The notes below the pieces were generated by a model, which saw only the letters and a list, made by a program, of their open reading frames with translations, was not told where the DNA came from and ran no database searches. This document shows, piece by piece, positions 43,415 through 53,002 of a stretch of DNA of 64,000 bases (the stretch's first letter is position 1; every line of letters begins with the position of its first letter). Position numbers and translations under genes: made by a program. The stretch covers positions 21,656-85,655 of the forward strand of contig JAQYVU010000006.1 in assembly GCA_030145385.1 (NCBI GenBank). Reading direction: 5' to 3'. Source of the stretch: Desulfococcaceae bacterium (GTDB lineage: Bacteria > Desulfobacterota > Desulfobacteria > Desulfobacterales > Desulfosalsimonadaceae).

Positions 43415-44140
43415 TCACCGCATTTTCCAAAATCCGACGGGCAGCAGCATGGGCACCTTTTCCCGGTATTTGCGGTAGTCATCGCCAAACACATCCGCAA
43501 GATCCCGTTCTTCAAGAAAAGCGCCGATAACAATCCAAACAGTCCATAAAACATTAAATAACAATCGATCAGCCGTCAAATCCGTGCAAAGCCATATCAT
43601 TGCAATCATACATGAATACAGCGGGTGACGGACCAGCCGGTACGGGCCTTTTACAACAAAGGGACTTACCCGCAGCGAATGGCCGCGCAGGTGATTTTTA
43701 ATATTTTTAACGCCAAACGGATCAAACCCGCCCAGGGCACCTGCGCCCCACATAAAGCCCATGCCGACAGTAAAAAACAGCAAACGTATAATCCATCGGG
43801 CCGTATCGTTTGCCGCATAGATCAGCACATCACTTGGCTGCCAGAAAACCAGCATGAGGATTAACGTGAATCCTGATGCAATCGCATAAATCCCTTGATA
43901 ATATACTGGCGGAATGAATCGTTTTGCTTTTTCTTGAAACGATTTGCGCATCATCCCGCTGTGCTGGATAAAAAAAAACAATGACAGCCCTATATCAAAA
44001 AATAAAATGCCGGGCTCACCAAATCTGAGATCCACAACTTGAAAAGACCCTGAAATCAGGAAAACGATAAACCCGCCCATTGAGCCGCCGCCAAAAATAA
44101 GCGCGGAACAACAGATAACATTTGCCAGGTAAGGATTCAT
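43415..44140 (-). CDS. Isoprenylcysteine carboxyl methyltransferase-like membrane protein
   Basis: 241 aa, about six TM helices. The C-terminal end carries the ICMT/phospholipid-methyltransferase motif GPYRLVRHPLYSCMI, then EERDLADVFGDDYRKYREKVPML. This family methylates isoprenylcysteine or lipids in eukaryotes and has unassigned roles in bacteria (also NnrU-like). Its usual SAM-binding segment (RHPxYxG) is close to consensus. It is monocistronic, between the PlsC fusion and ald. Confidence 0.85.
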   Translation of the reverse strand: MNPYLANVICCSALIFGGGSMGGFIVFLISGSFQVVDLRFGEPGILFFDIGLSLFFFIQHSGMMRKSFQEKAKRFIPPVYYQGIYAIASGFTLILMLVFWQPSDVLIYAANDTARWIIRLLFFTVGMGFMWGAGALGGFDPFGVKNIKNHLRGHSLRVSPFVVKGPYRLVRHPLYSCMIAMIWLCTDLTADRLLFNVLWTVWIVIGAFLEERDLADVFGDDYRKYREKVPMLLPVGFWKMR

Positions 44141-44207
44141 AATAGCCCCTTATGTTTATTAGCGCGTATCTCTAAAACTCAAAAACGGGCCGGGAAAAAT
44201 ATTATTT

Positions 44208-45320
44208 TTAAAGAAAGGTATCAATCGGTGTATATGTCAATTTAAAGGCCTCTGCGACACCTTTAAAAGTGACTTTCCCATTGACCACATTGGCGCCGCG
44301 ACTGATTTCAGGATTCTGCCGCATGGCGGCCTTCCAGCCGTGGTTCGCGATTTCAAGGGCATACGGCAGGGTGGCATTGGTCAGCGCCCTGGTCGATGTT
44401 CGGGGCACCGCACCGGGCATGTTGGCCACACAGTAATGCACAATCCCGTCCACAACGTAAATGGGTTTGGAATGGGTGGTGGGTCGTGATGTTTCAAAAC
44501 ATCCGCCCTGGTCAATGGCCACATCCACCAGAACGGTCCCTTTCTGCATGGAACCCAGAATTTCCCGGGTGATCAGCTTGGGTGCTCTGGCGCCGGGAAT
44601 CAGGACAGCGCCGACTATCACGCTGGCTTCCGGTATGAGCCGCCGAAGGGTCGACGGTTTGGACATCAGCAAAAAGCAGTTTCGGGGCATGATATCACTT
44701 AAATATCGCAGACGCTCCAGGCTCTGATCCAGAATATATACTTTTGCCCCCAGCCCGCAGGCAATCTTGGCTGCATTCGTGCCCACAACCCCGCCGCCGA
44801 GGATCAGGACAGTCCCCGGATCCACTCCGGGTACCCCGCCGAGCAGCACTCCGTGACCGCCATGCTCCACTTCCAGATATTTCGCCCCCTGCTGAAGTGC
44901 CATCCGCCCGGCAATCTCGCTCATTGGCGTCAGCAGCGGCAGCGAGCCGTCATCCTTTTGAATGGTTTCATAGGCGATATTGACTGATCTTTTCGAAATA
45001 AGCACCCGGGTCAGTTCTTCGGCGGCTGCCAGGTGAAGATAGGTAAACACAATCTGATTTTCCCGGATCAGGTCATATTCCGGGGGCAGCGGCTCCTTGA
45101 CATGCATCACCATGTCACAGCGCTTATAAATTTCTTCCGGTGTGGCAACAATTTCAGCGCCCTGTTCGGAATAAAAATAGTCCTCAAAACCGCTGTTGAT
45201 TCCGGCAGTACTCTGCACCAGCACCGTGTGCCCGTTCTGCGCCATGACCTCCACCCCGCCCGGTGTCATGGCCACCCGATTCTCCTCCGGCTTGATTTCT
45301 TTTAAAATGCCGATAATCAT
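44208..45320 (-). CDS. ald: Alanine dehydrogenase
   Basis: 370 aa NAD-dependent enzyme that interconverts L-alanine and pyruvate with ammonia. Motifs: the catalytic lysine and histidine in HVKEPLPPEYDLI and TYLHLAAAEEL, the nucleotide-binding GGGVVGTNAAKIA, and the conserved aspartate in DVAIDQGG. The end PGAVPRTSTRALTNATLPYALEIA is typical of Ald. Full length with no truncation. Monocistronic with its own upstream gap of about 115 bases. Confidence 0.96.
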   Translation of the reverse strand: MIIGILKEIKPEENRVAMTPGGVEVMAQNGHTVLVQSTAGINSGFEDYFYSEQGAEIVATPEEIYKRCDMVMHVKEPLPPEYDLIRENQIVFTYLHLAAAEELTRVLISKRSVNIAYETIQKDDGSLPLLTPMSEIAGRMALQQGAKYLEVEHGGHGVLLGGVPGVDPGTVLILGGGVVGTNAAKIACGLGAKVYILDQSLERLRYLSDIMPRNCFLLMSKPSTLRRLIPEASVIVGAVLIPGARAPKLITREILGSMQKGTVLVDVAIDQGGCFETSRPTTHSKPIYVVDGIVHYCVANMPGAVPRTSTRALTNATLPYALEIANHGWKAAMRQNPEISRGANVVNGKVTFKGVAEAFKLTYTPIDTFL

Positions 45321-45437
45321 TTTTCATCCCTTCATAGAATTTCCGGCCAGATTTCAACCACCTGGTCAGGATCTGTTCAACAGAACAAACTTCTTCTATT
45401 AAAATAGACATGAAAAAAGTATGATCAATAAATTAAA

Positions 45438-45869
45438 TTATTTTAAAGCATTGGGCATATAGGGATACAGCTGACAAGCCACGCAAAACCCCATTGATGC
45501 TTCAAGAAACGCAAAAAAAAGCAGCATTGAACCGAATATAAAACACACTGACGGCATTCCGAAAACATGGAATAAAGAAATGATGCAGCAAAAAACAAAC
45601 CCGATCTTTGCAGCAAATATTTTGGGCCCGGCATTTGTCATAACGGGTTTCACGTTAAACACCTGAAGAACATTTCTGCTGAAAAAACTGTAGAAACTGT
45701 AAGAGGATTTTAAAAACCCGCGGATAAAAAGATCCGCTCCTAATATCAGTGCAATAACCTTAAAGGGTGTGAATAAAAACACGATCATCGACAGCACAGT
45801 TAATGCGCCATTGGCTCTTGCAACTCTCTCATTAATTGACTCAAACGATATGGGGCATGCTTCTGCCAT
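45438..45869 (-). CDS. DUF4395 membrane protein
   Basis: 143 aa with four TM helices (about 22-40, 45-63, 88-105, 110-128). Near the C-terminus it carries the conserved CVACQLY (a CxxC pair in GFCVACQLYPY). DUF4395 proteins are found near sulfur and thiol-oxidation genes and are of unknown function; the CxxC hints at a redox role. Confidence 0.82.
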   Translation of the reverse strand: MAEACPISFESINERVARANGALTVLSMIVFLFTPFKVIALILGADLFIRGFLKSSYSFYSFFSRNVLQVFNVKPVMTNAGPKIFAAKIGFVFCCIISLFHVFGMPSVCFIFGSMLLFFAFLEASMGFCVACQLYPYMPNALK

Positions 45870-45886
45870 AATAACCTTTCAAAAAT

Positions 45887-46273
45887 TTATTTGGATTCAT
45901 CGATTTTCATCTTATTAAGCAACTCACCAAGGGCTCCAAACGGCTTGTGGGTCAACGTCGGTTTATCCTCTTCTCGGCTGCCCGCCGAAGACCCGTCATA
46001 CCATTGCGACACTTCATCCCGCGAATGTTCATTGTCATGGCAGTAAAGACATAACAGCTCCCAGTTGCTGCCGTCCGGCGGATTATTGTCATGGTCATGG
46101 TCTTTGTGATGAACAGTCAGTTCCCGCAATCTCTTTCCCTCAAATTCCCGCCCGCATCGGGCGCAGATCCACGGGAAAAGCTTGAGGGCCCGTCCCCGGT
46201 AGGATTTTTCCTTAATTTCCCGGTTGCGCCGTGCCTCTTCCAGAATTTCATCCATCCGGCTTTTATCTGACAT
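45887..46273 (-). CDS. yajD: HNH-nuclease-domain protein (YajD-like)
   Basis: 128 aa. The zinc/HNH core is CARCGREFEGKRLRELTVHHKDHDHDN followed by NWELLCLYCHDNEHSRD (shown here as two short pieces). This matches YajD of E. coli, a small HNH-fold protein of unclear nuclease activity. The start codon lies just before the stop of the acyltransferase at 46274, so the two are coupled. Confidence 0.9.
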   Translation of the reverse strand: MSDKSRMDEILEEARRNREIKEKSYRGRALKLFPWICARCGREFEGKRLRELTVHHKDHDHDNNPPDGSNWELLCLYCHDNEHSRDEVSQWYDGSSAGSREEDKPTLTHKPFGALGELLNKMKIDESK

Positions 46274-46837
46274 TTAAACATCCCCTAAAGGAATTTCATA
46301 CCCGGCATTCCGGTAGATATCCCTGATTTTTATTAAATCGTCTTTTTTGGATTTTCCGGTAACCATGTGACCCAGAATGCGTACCTGCTTTTTTTGAGCA
46401 TCTTTATACAGAAAAACAATTGGAACGTTTGCTTTTTCGGCAATATGCCAGAACCCTGTTTTTATCAGTTTAACGTCTTTTCTGGTTCCTTCGGGGAAAA
46501 CAACCGGGATAAACTTATCTCGTTTTAAAAATTCGTCAGCAACCTGGTCAACAATATCACCAGCTGCGCTTCTGTCAATCGGCACCACTTTCATTGCCTT
46601 AAATATAATCGTCATCGGCCAGAACATCCACTCTTTCTTAATCATAGGGCTTGTCTGGACACGGTTTACAAATGAAAATCCAATACCAAACGGCGCATCC
46701 ATGTTTGTATTGTGAGGAAATCCGATCAATACATACTTATCACCAATCTCTTTAGGAACTTTTTTGCAAGTCCAGCCAAGCATTTTAAAAAAAAGCATTC
46801 CGATTCCATATTTGATCCATGAAAATATATAATTCAT
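46274..46837 (-). CDS. 1-acyl-sn-glycerol-3-phosphate acyltransferase-like protein (PlsC family)
   Basis: 187 aa. The acyltransferase catalytic motif is FPHNTNMDAPF, an HX4D match; the second motif is VVFPEGTRKDVKLIKTGFWHIAEKA. It is a short membrane-linked enzyme of phospholipid synthesis, likely transferring an acyl chain to lysophosphatidate. Four bases or fewer separate it from yajD downstream. Confidence 0.9.
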   Translation of the reverse strand: MNYIFSWIKYGIGMLFFKMLGWTCKKVPKEIGDKYVLIGFPHNTNMDAPFGIGFSFVNRVQTSPMIKKEWMFWPMTIIFKAMKVVPIDRSAAGDIVDQVADEFLKRDKFIPVVFPEGTRKDVKLIKTGFWHIAEKANVPIVFLYKDAQKKQVRILGHMVTGKSKKDDLIKIRDIYRNAGYEIPLGDV

Positions 46838-46890
46838 TTTTATCCTTCAATTAAAAATACGGGGACACATCTTCCATTTTCCCCGCTATC

Positions 46891-46944
46891 AAAAAATTCT
46901 TAAAAACAGAGGCCCTTTAACCCTGTTGTCTCAGGTTAAAGGCC
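46891..46944 (-). terminator. Rho-independent terminator on the minus strand
   Basis: On the minus strand GGCCTTTAACC (46944-46934) pairs with GGTTAAAGGGCC (46922-46911) with one bulged base and an 11-base loop, then comes TCTGTTTTTAAGAATTTTTT. It would end transcription of a gene from upstream, such as 47324-48067, before the acyltransferase operon. Confidence 0.75.
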
Positions 46945-47057
46945 CCAGAAAGATATCAACAACTTGATATCATTTAAAAAAATGTTTCCAGCCAACAATC
47001 AAGCCAGGCGATTCAAATACCATGGAATAAAAGTATTTGCAAATAATGAAATGTCAA

Positions 47058-47206
47058 TTAAGGGTTCACGAAAAAATTAATCCACATTTTCAGGAGCCAA
47101 GGCGCGAGGAGGTCGAATAGCGGGCTATTTAAGCAACGAGCAACGCAGGCAGACGGGATGGATCGACGCATCACAATGTGAAGTTATTTTTGAGCGAACC
47201 CTAAGG
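47058..47206. repeat. MITE-like repeat with long terminal inverted repeats, family B
   Basis: About 149 bases between left TTAAGGGTTCACGAAAAAATTA and its near-complementary right end (reverse complement TTAGGGTTCGCTCAAAAATA), both leading into CACATT. The interior contains AGGAGCCAAGGCGCGAGG and AGCAACGAGCAACGC. It has no open frame, and one copy is visible in the window. Confidence 0.7.
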
Positions 47207-47323
47207 GATTTAATAAAATGACGGACAAAAGGCAGGTAATTTGAAGCAATTATCAGGGATTTGATATCATTATGAAATAAATGAATGAGGTGCAATTTTA
47301 AAATTTTATTATATTGCTAAAAG

Positions 47324-48067
47324 CTATAATATTCGTCGTCGCAATGCATTGGTAAAAGTTCGTATTTCCAGACGGGGAATAAATATTTCTCGTATTTTTT
47401 CAGGGTCTTCCCAGATCCGGTCCGTATCTTCATATAATTCTTTTAAGCGATGTTCAACAAACAGCCTTTTTTGCTCAAACGCATCTTCACTCAGACCAGC
47501 TGACACATGAATCGGCTTTCCGAACCGGATAATGACCCGGGAAAAAAACTTCGGAATCATAAACCGGTCCCAGCTGTTGATGGCCCATTTTTTCTGGGCG
47601 GAAGTAACTGTCGGGACAATCGGCAGCCCGGTGGCCTGGGCAATTTTGAGAAGACCGGGTTTTACCACACCAAAGGGGCCCTTGGGGCCATCAACAATAT
47701 GACCGATTTTATAGCCGCCAAGCGCCAGTTCTTTCAGCCTTGCCAGCGCTTCACGGCCGCCGCGGGAGGACGATCCCCTCACCGGTTCCCAGCCGAGAAT
47801 GCGAACAATATGGGCAATAAATTCACCGTCACGGCTCTGACTGATCATAATCGCAATCGGTTTGCGCAGGGCAAAAAAAGTGATCCCCGGGCAAAAACGC
47901 TGATGCCAGGAGATGTATATCAGACTTTGTCCGTTATCAAGGCTATCTCTTTCGTTTTCAGGATCCACAATCCGCAGTCTGTGGGTGAACGCAATCATTT
48001 TAACAACAATCAGTCCAAGGTAAGGCAGAAAATACCGGTGTAAAAAATATTTAAATTTCTTTTTCAT
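47324..48067 (-). CDS. DUF374 lysophospholipid-acyltransferase-like protein
   Basis: 247 aa of the DUF374 family related to lipid-A/lysophospholipid acyltransferases. Signatures: SWHQRFCPGITFF, SQSRDGEFIAHIV, the glycine-rich PVRGSSSRGGREAL, HIVDGPKGPFGVVKPG and WDRFMIPKFFSRVIIRFGKPI. The N-terminal hydrophobic segment anchors it at the inner membrane. It probably transfers an acyl chain in envelope lipid assembly. Monocistronic. Confidence 0.9.
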   Translation of the reverse strand: MKKKFKYFLHRYFLPYLGLIVVKMIAFTHRLRIVDPENERDSLDNGQSLIYISWHQRFCPGITFFALRKPIAIMISQSRDGEFIAHIVRILGWEPVRGSSSRGGREALARLKELALGGYKIGHIVDGPKGPFGVVKPGLLKIAQATGLPIVPTVTSAQKKWAINSWDRFMIPKFFSRVIIRFGKPIHVSAGLSEDAFEQKRLFVEHRLKELYEDTDRIWEDPEKIREIFIPRLEIRTFTNALRRRIL

Positions 48068-48417
48068 GGCAATGTCCTCCCACAGAATTTATATCACTGT
48101 TGAAAAAACACCCGCATCATGTATTTCAGAGAGTTCGGCTTCTGAAATTATCCTAATTTAATATTTTTTATTTACGATACCCTAAAATTAAAAAATTCTC
48201 AAAAAAAATTTCCTGGCTGCATAATGCTTTAAATTTCGAATTCAGACACTTTTCGATCATATTCTTTGAATTTTACCATAATATGACAATCTTGCCCGGA
48301 CTCACGATTAAGCGGAAGCTATCAGATCGTTGCAGGCGAAGAAACCGCATGCAGTTTCCTGCCCCACAATCTGTCACACTTTTTTGTAAAAATGATCAAA
48401 GCACATCCTGCTGAAAA
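48068..48417. other. Intergenic region with a small hairpin
   Basis: 350 bases between the DUF374 gene and the end of the outer-membrane factor gene. A hairpin GCAGG...GAAAC-loop-GTTTC...CTGC lies at about 48333-48363, close to the end of the efflux operon, and may act as its terminator although no T tract follows. Nothing else is recognised. Confidence 0.4.
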
Positions 48418-49827
48418 CTATTTACTCCCCCCGCCCAATACCGCGTAAAGTTTCACCTGATTGGCGAGTTTGGCCAGGCGGAGCGAGATAAGCCCCTGCT
48501 GTGCGGCATAAAGGGATCGCTGTGCATCAAGGACGCCCAGGTAACTGTCAATCCCATTTTTATAGCGTTTATTTGAGAGCCGATAGGTATCTGCAACGGC
48601 ATTTGCCAGAGATTGCTGGGCAATCATCCGCTGGTCTACCGTGCCTTGCACGGCAAGCGCATCGGCCACTTCCCTGAAGGCGACCTGAATCGTTTTTTCA
48701 TATTGGGTCAGGGCGATTTCCTGTTGCGCCTTGCTGACCCGGTAAGCCGCCCAGGTACGGGCATCGAAAATCGGCACAGCGACCTGCGGGGCAAAATTCC
48801 ACGTACCGGACCCGGAGCCGAAAAGACCGGACAGCTCGTTGCTGGCCGTCCCGATCGAAGTGGTCAGGGAAATACGCGGGAAAAAAGCGGCCCGTGCCGC
48901 CCCGATATAGGCGTACGCGCCCTTAAGCCGATGTTCTGCGGCCATAATGTCCGGCCGGTTCAAAAGTGCTGCTGAAGACAGGCCTGAAAAAATTTCATTG
49001 GGCGGATGAACGCTCGCCAGATCTGCCGGCAAAAGATCCTTCGGTACCGTCAAGCCGGCCAGAAGGTTTAAGGCGTTTTGATCCTGGGCTGCCATCTGCG
49101 TATAGCGGGCGACATCTCCCCGGGCCATATCCACCGGAATTTGCGCTTGACGCAAGTCCAGTTCATTCGCAACGCCCACTTCATATTGACGGTTGATTAA
49201 ATCATAGGCGGCCTGCTGGGTCACCAGTGTAGACCGGGCCAGTTCGAGATTTTCCCGATCCGCCGCAAGGGTCAGATACACACTCGCAACCTCCGACACC
49301 AAAGCGATCTCTGCGCTGCGCCGGGCCTCATCCGTGGCCAGATACTCTTCCAGGGCCTGATCTTTCAGACTGCGGATACGGCCGAAGAAATCGATCTCCC
49401 ACGCGGCAACACCCAGACCCACACTGTATTGCTCGACGGTTCTCGGGTCTCCGGGACTGATCAGATCGGATGACCGGCGCTCTTTACCTCCCGCGCCCAC
49501 CGCATTGACCGCCGGAAACAGTTCCGCCCGTTGAATACCGTAAAGGGCACGCGCCCGTTCCACATTCAAGGCGGCCAGCCGCAAATCCCGGTTATTGTCT
49601 AAGGCGATTTCAATAATCGCCTGGAGCTGTGTATCGGTAAAAAATGCCTGACGGGAGAGTTCGTCGACAGTTGGGGCCTCGGGTAAGCCCTGGGTGTCAC
49701 TGTCGGTTTGGCCTTGCGGCCAATCATTCGGGATCGGTGCCGGTGGCCGGTCGTATTTGGGGGCCATTGTGCAGCCTCCGAAAATCAGGGCAATTCCGGC
49801 CAGCAAAAACAATAGTCGTCTATTCAT
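48418..49827 (-). CDS. Outer-membrane factor of an RND efflux system (OprM/NodT-type)
   Basis: 469 aa from the ATG at 49827, chosen because GGAGG stands 8 bases before it; an ATG two codons earlier is too close. Lipoprotein signal with lipobox FGGC (Cys19) and then MAPKYDRPPAP. Two outer-membrane-efflux repeats follow: LQAIIEIALDNNRDLRLAALNVERARALYGI, and later NRPDIMAAEHRLKGAYAYIGAARAAFFPRISL (each shortened here). The gene overlaps the pump stop codon by 8 bases and closes a tetR-mfp-rnd-omf operon. Confidence 0.93.
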   Translation of the reverse strand: MNRRLLFLLAGIALIFGGCTMAPKYDRPPAPIPNDWPQGQTDSDTQGLPEAPTVDELSRQAFFTDTQLQAIIEIALDNNRDLRLAALNVERARALYGIQRAELFPAVNAVGAGGKERRSSDLISPGDPRTVEQYSVGLGVAAWEIDFFGRIRSLKDQALEEYLATDEARRSAEIALVSEVASVYLTLAADRENLELARSTLVTQQAAYDLINRQYEVGVANELDLRQAQIPVDMARGDVARYTQMAAQDQNALNLLAGLTVPKDLLPADLASVHPPNEIFSGLSSAALLNRPDIMAAEHRLKGAYAYIGAARAAFFPRISLTTSIGTASNELSGLFGSGSGTWNFAPQVAVPIFDARTWAAYRVSKAQQEIALTQYEKTIQVAFREVADALAVQGTVDQRMIAQQSLANAVADTYRLSNKRYKNGIDSYLGVLDAQRSLYAAQQGLISLRLAKLANQVKLYAVLGGGSK

Positions 49828-52800
49828 GTGCATCACCTCCCGCCATACTTTCCTCAACGGGCCTGGCCGTTAAGCGCTTTCGATGTTTTCCCAATGCCTT
49901 ATAAATCATCACATAAAAAAGCGGCGCAAAGACGGTTACCAGAAAGGTAGAAGTCACTACCCCTCCGAGAACGCCGGTTCCGATGGCCCTTTGCGCGCCT
50001 GAACCGGCCCCGCCGGCAATGGCCAGAGGCAGGACACCGAAACCGAAAGCCAGCGAGGTCATGATGATCGGCCGCAGCCGCAATTTCGAGGCTTCCAGCG
50101 TCGCCTCGATCAAATCCGCCCCTTCATCAACCCGGTCCTTGGCGAACTGAACGATCAGGATGGCGTTCTTGGTGGTCAGCCCCAGGGTGATCAGAAGACC
50201 GATCTGGAAATAGACGTCATTGGGCATGTCACGCCAGCTGGAGGCGATGATCCCCCCGATTACCCCAAGCGGCAGGGTCAGCAGAATCGAGATGGGAATG
50301 GGCCAGCTCTCATAGAGGGCAGCAAGGCACAGGAAGATGACGAAGATCGAGAAAGCATAGAGCAAAGGCGCCTGGGAGCCTCCCTGTCGTTCCTGATAGG
50401 ACAGTCCGGTCCAGTCATGGCTTATCCCCTTCGGCAGCTTGGCAATGAGCTCTTCCATGACGTTCATTGCCTCGCCGGAACTTCTTCCCGGGGCCGGCTC
50501 GCCCCAGATATTGATCGACGGGAAGCCATTGTAGCGCTCCAGCTTGGGCGACCCCATAGCCCATCGGCCTGCGGCGAAAGAAGCAAAAGGAACCATCTTG
50601 CCGACGCGGTTACGCACATAAAGTTTTTTCAAATCCTGCGGCAGCATGCGATAGGGGGCATCCGCCTGGGCGTAAACCTTTTTGACCCGGCCGGCCTGAA
50701 TAAAATCATTGACATAGGCACTGCCAAAGGCCGCGGAAATGGTGTTGTGAATGGAATTAATGGAAAGCCCTAAAGCGCCGGCCTTGTCCCAGTCCACATC
50801 AATATGATATTCAGCCACATCGCTCATGCCGTTGGGGCGGACCCTGACAAGGCGCGGGTCCTGGGCCGCCATGCCGAGAAGCTGGTTACGGGCCGCCATC
50901 AATTTATCATGGCCCAGGCCGCCGCGGTCCTGCAACTGCAGATCAAACCCGGTGGCCATCCCCAGTTCGATGACCGGCGGCGGCGGGAAGGCAAAGACCA
51001 TGGCTTCTTTTATCTGGGAAAAGGCTCCCATGGCCCGTCCGGCAATGGCCTTGACCTTCAGGTCCGGTCTCTGGCGCAGTTTCCAGTCCCTGAGTTTGAC
51101 AAATCCCAGGGCCATGTTCTGTCCCTGACCGCCAAAACTCGTACCGGCGACGGTAATCAGCGATTCAACCCCTTCTTTCTCATTTTCAAGGAAATACTCC
51201 TTCACCTGGTCAATGACCGCCTCGGACTGCTCCAGGGTCGAGCCCGACGGAAGCATGGCCTGAACCATCAAAATCCCCTGATCTTCATCCGGAATATAAG
51301 AGGTGGGCATGCGCTGGAACAGATAACCCATAGCCCCCGCTATCAGAACAAACAGGAAGAGATACCGCAGTTTTTTGGCCAGCACCCGGCCGACCATCCA
51401 GACATAGAGATCCCGGGCGCGAAAGAAAGCCCGGTCAAACCAGCGGAAGAAGGGACGCAGAAACCAGACCGCGCCATCTGAGGGTTCATGCCCCTTGGGT
51501 ACCGGTTTTAAAAAAGTGGCGCACAGCACCGGGGTCAGGATCAGGGCCACCACCACGGAAAGGAGCATGGAGGAAATAACCGTTACTGAAAACTGCCGGT
51601 AGATGATCCCGGTGGAACCGGGGAAAAAGGCCATGGGGCCGAAAACCGCCGACAACACCAGGCCGATGCCGATCAGGGCGCTGGTGATCTGGTCCATGGA
51701 CTTTGCCGTCGCTTCCCTGGGCGAAAGGCCTTCTTCTGCCATGATCCGCTCCACGTTCTCCACCACCACGATGGCGTCATCCACCAGAAGCCCGATGGCC
51801 AGCACCATGGCGAACATGGTCAGCATATTGATGGAAAACCCAAACGCCCCCAGAACCCCAAAGGTTCCGAGCAGCACCACCGGTACGGCAATGGTCGGAA
51901 TCAGCGTCGCCCGGAAGGTCCCCATAAAGACATACATGACGATAAAGACCAGCAGGACTGCCTCGAATAAGGTCTTGACCACTTCTTCAATGGCCACCTT
52001 GGTAAAGGGGGTGGTGTCGTAGGGGTAAATCACCTTCATGCCGGGCGGGAAATACTGACTCATCTCTTTGAGTTTTTCCTTTACGGCATCGGCTGTATCC
52101 AGTGCATTGGCACCGGCTGCCTGCCGGATGGCCATGGCGGCTGAAGGTTTGCCGTTGAACATGGCCACGATATCGTCACGTTCGGTCCCCAGTTCCGTAC
52201 GGCCGATGTCCTTGACCCGGATCACCGAGCCATCCGAATTGGTGCGGATGGGGATATCAGCAAACTCTTCCGGGGTCTGGAGCAGATGCTGAACGATGAT
52301 CGCAGCGTTCAGTCGCTGGCCCGGAATGGCCGGGGTTCCACCCAATTGTCCGGCAGATACCTCGACGTTGTATGCCCTGAGCGCCAGAATAACATCTTCC
52401 ATGGTCAGGCTGAAACGGGTCAGCTTGTCGGGATTGATCCAGACCCGCATGGCATACTGGGAGCCGAAATTTGTCACTTCGCCGACGCCCGGCACCCGTG
52501 AAAGGATTTTTTCCAAATTAGACTGGGCATAATCCCGCAATGCATTGCCGTCCATGCTGCCGTCTTCGGAGGTCAGACCGACGATCATCAGCCAGTTTCG
52601 GGTGGATTTGCTGACCGTGACACCGGATCGCTGCACCACATCCGGCAGGCTGGCCATGGCCAGCTGGAGCTTGTTCTGCACCTTGGACCAGGCAACATCC
52701 GGATCGGTTCCCGGGGCAAAGGTCAGTTCGACCCGGGAGGCGCCGGAAGAAGAGCTGGTGCCGGCGAGATAGAGCATCGCGTCTAAGCCCGTCATCTTCT

Positions 52801-53002
52801 GCTCGATAATCTGGGTCACGGTGTTTTCAACCGTCTCCGCCGATGCCCCCGGGAAAAAAGAATCGATGGCGATGGCCGGCGGCGCGATGGGCGGATATTG
52901 TGACACGGGAAGGTTGTAGATGGCCAGCCCGCCAGCTGTCATCAGGATAATGGCGATCACCCAGGCAAAGACCGGACGATCGAGAAAGAATTTTGATAAC
53001 AT
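49820..53002 (-). CDS. RND efflux permease (AcrB/MexB-like, HAE1)
   Basis: 1060 aa, full length for a hydrophobe/amphiphile RND pump. The TM4 proton-relay motif AIGLLVDDAIVVVENVERIM keeps both Asp residues (DD) as in AcrB. The periplasmic porter and docking parts include PSGSTLEQSEAVIDQV, and the second repeat has LITLGLTTKNAILIVQFAKD with the conserved Lys. Cytoplasmic-membrane, proton-driven, broad substrate range expected. Overlaps the upstream adaptor gene by 1 base and the downstream OMF by 8. Confidence 0.95.
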   Translation of the reverse strand: MLSKFFLDRPVFAWVIAIILMTAGGLAIYNLPVSQYPPIAPPAIAIDSFFPGASAETVENTVTQIIEQKMTGLDAMLYLAGTSSSSGASRVELTFAPGTDPDVAWSKVQNKLQLAMASLPDVVQRSGVTVSKSTRNWLMIVGLTSEDGSMDGNALRDYAQSNLEKILSRVPGVGEVTNFGSQYAMRVWINPDKLTRFSLTMEDVILALRAYNVEVSAGQLGGTPAIPGQRLNAAIIVQHLLQTPEEFADIPIRTNSDGSVIRVKDIGRTELGTERDDIVAMFNGKPSAAMAIRQAAGANALDTADAVKEKLKEMSQYFPPGMKVIYPYDTTPFTKVAIEEVVKTLFEAVLLVFIVMYVFMGTFRATLIPTIAVPVVLLGTFGVLGAFGFSINMLTMFAMVLAIGLLVDDAIVVVENVERIMAEEGLSPREATAKSMDQITSALIGIGLVLSAVFGPMAFFPGSTGIIYRQFSVTVISSMLLSVVVALILTPVLCATFLKPVPKGHEPSDGAVWFLRPFFRWFDRAFFRARDLYVWMVGRVLAKKLRYLFLFVLIAGAMGYLFQRMPTSYIPDEDQGILMVQAMLPSGSTLEQSEAVIDQVKEYFLENEKEGVESLITVAGTSFGGQGQNMALGFVKLRDWKLRQRPDLKVKAIAGRAMGAFSQIKEAMVFAFPPPPVIELGMATGFDLQLQDRGGLGHDKLMAARNQLLGMAAQDPRLVRVRPNGMSDVAEYHIDVDWDKAGALGLSINSIHNTISAAFGSAYVNDFIQAGRVKKVYAQADAPYRMLPQDLKKLYVRNRVGKMVPFASFAAGRWAMGSPKLERYNGFPSINIWGEPAPGRSSGEAMNVMEELIAKLPKGISHDWTGLSYQERQGGSQAPLLYAFSIFVIFLCLAALYESWPIPISILLTLPLGVIGGIIASSWRDMPNDVYFQIGLLITLGLTTKNAILIVQFAKDRVDEGADLIEATLEASKLRLRPIIMTSLAFGFGVLPLAIAGGAGSGAQRAIGTGVLGGVVTSTFLVTVFAPLFYVMIYKALGKHRKRLTARPVEESMAGGDAHE

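Noticed and set aside
47507..48043. 178-codon plus-strand frame
   Set aside because: Antisense shadow of the DUF374 gene at 47324-48067.
50804..51481. 225-codon plus-strand frame antisense to the RND pump at 49820-53002
   Set aside because: Lies wholly inside a highly conserved coding gene on the other strand; composition (Arg/His/Gly/Gln-rich) is that of a shadow frame, with no start signals.
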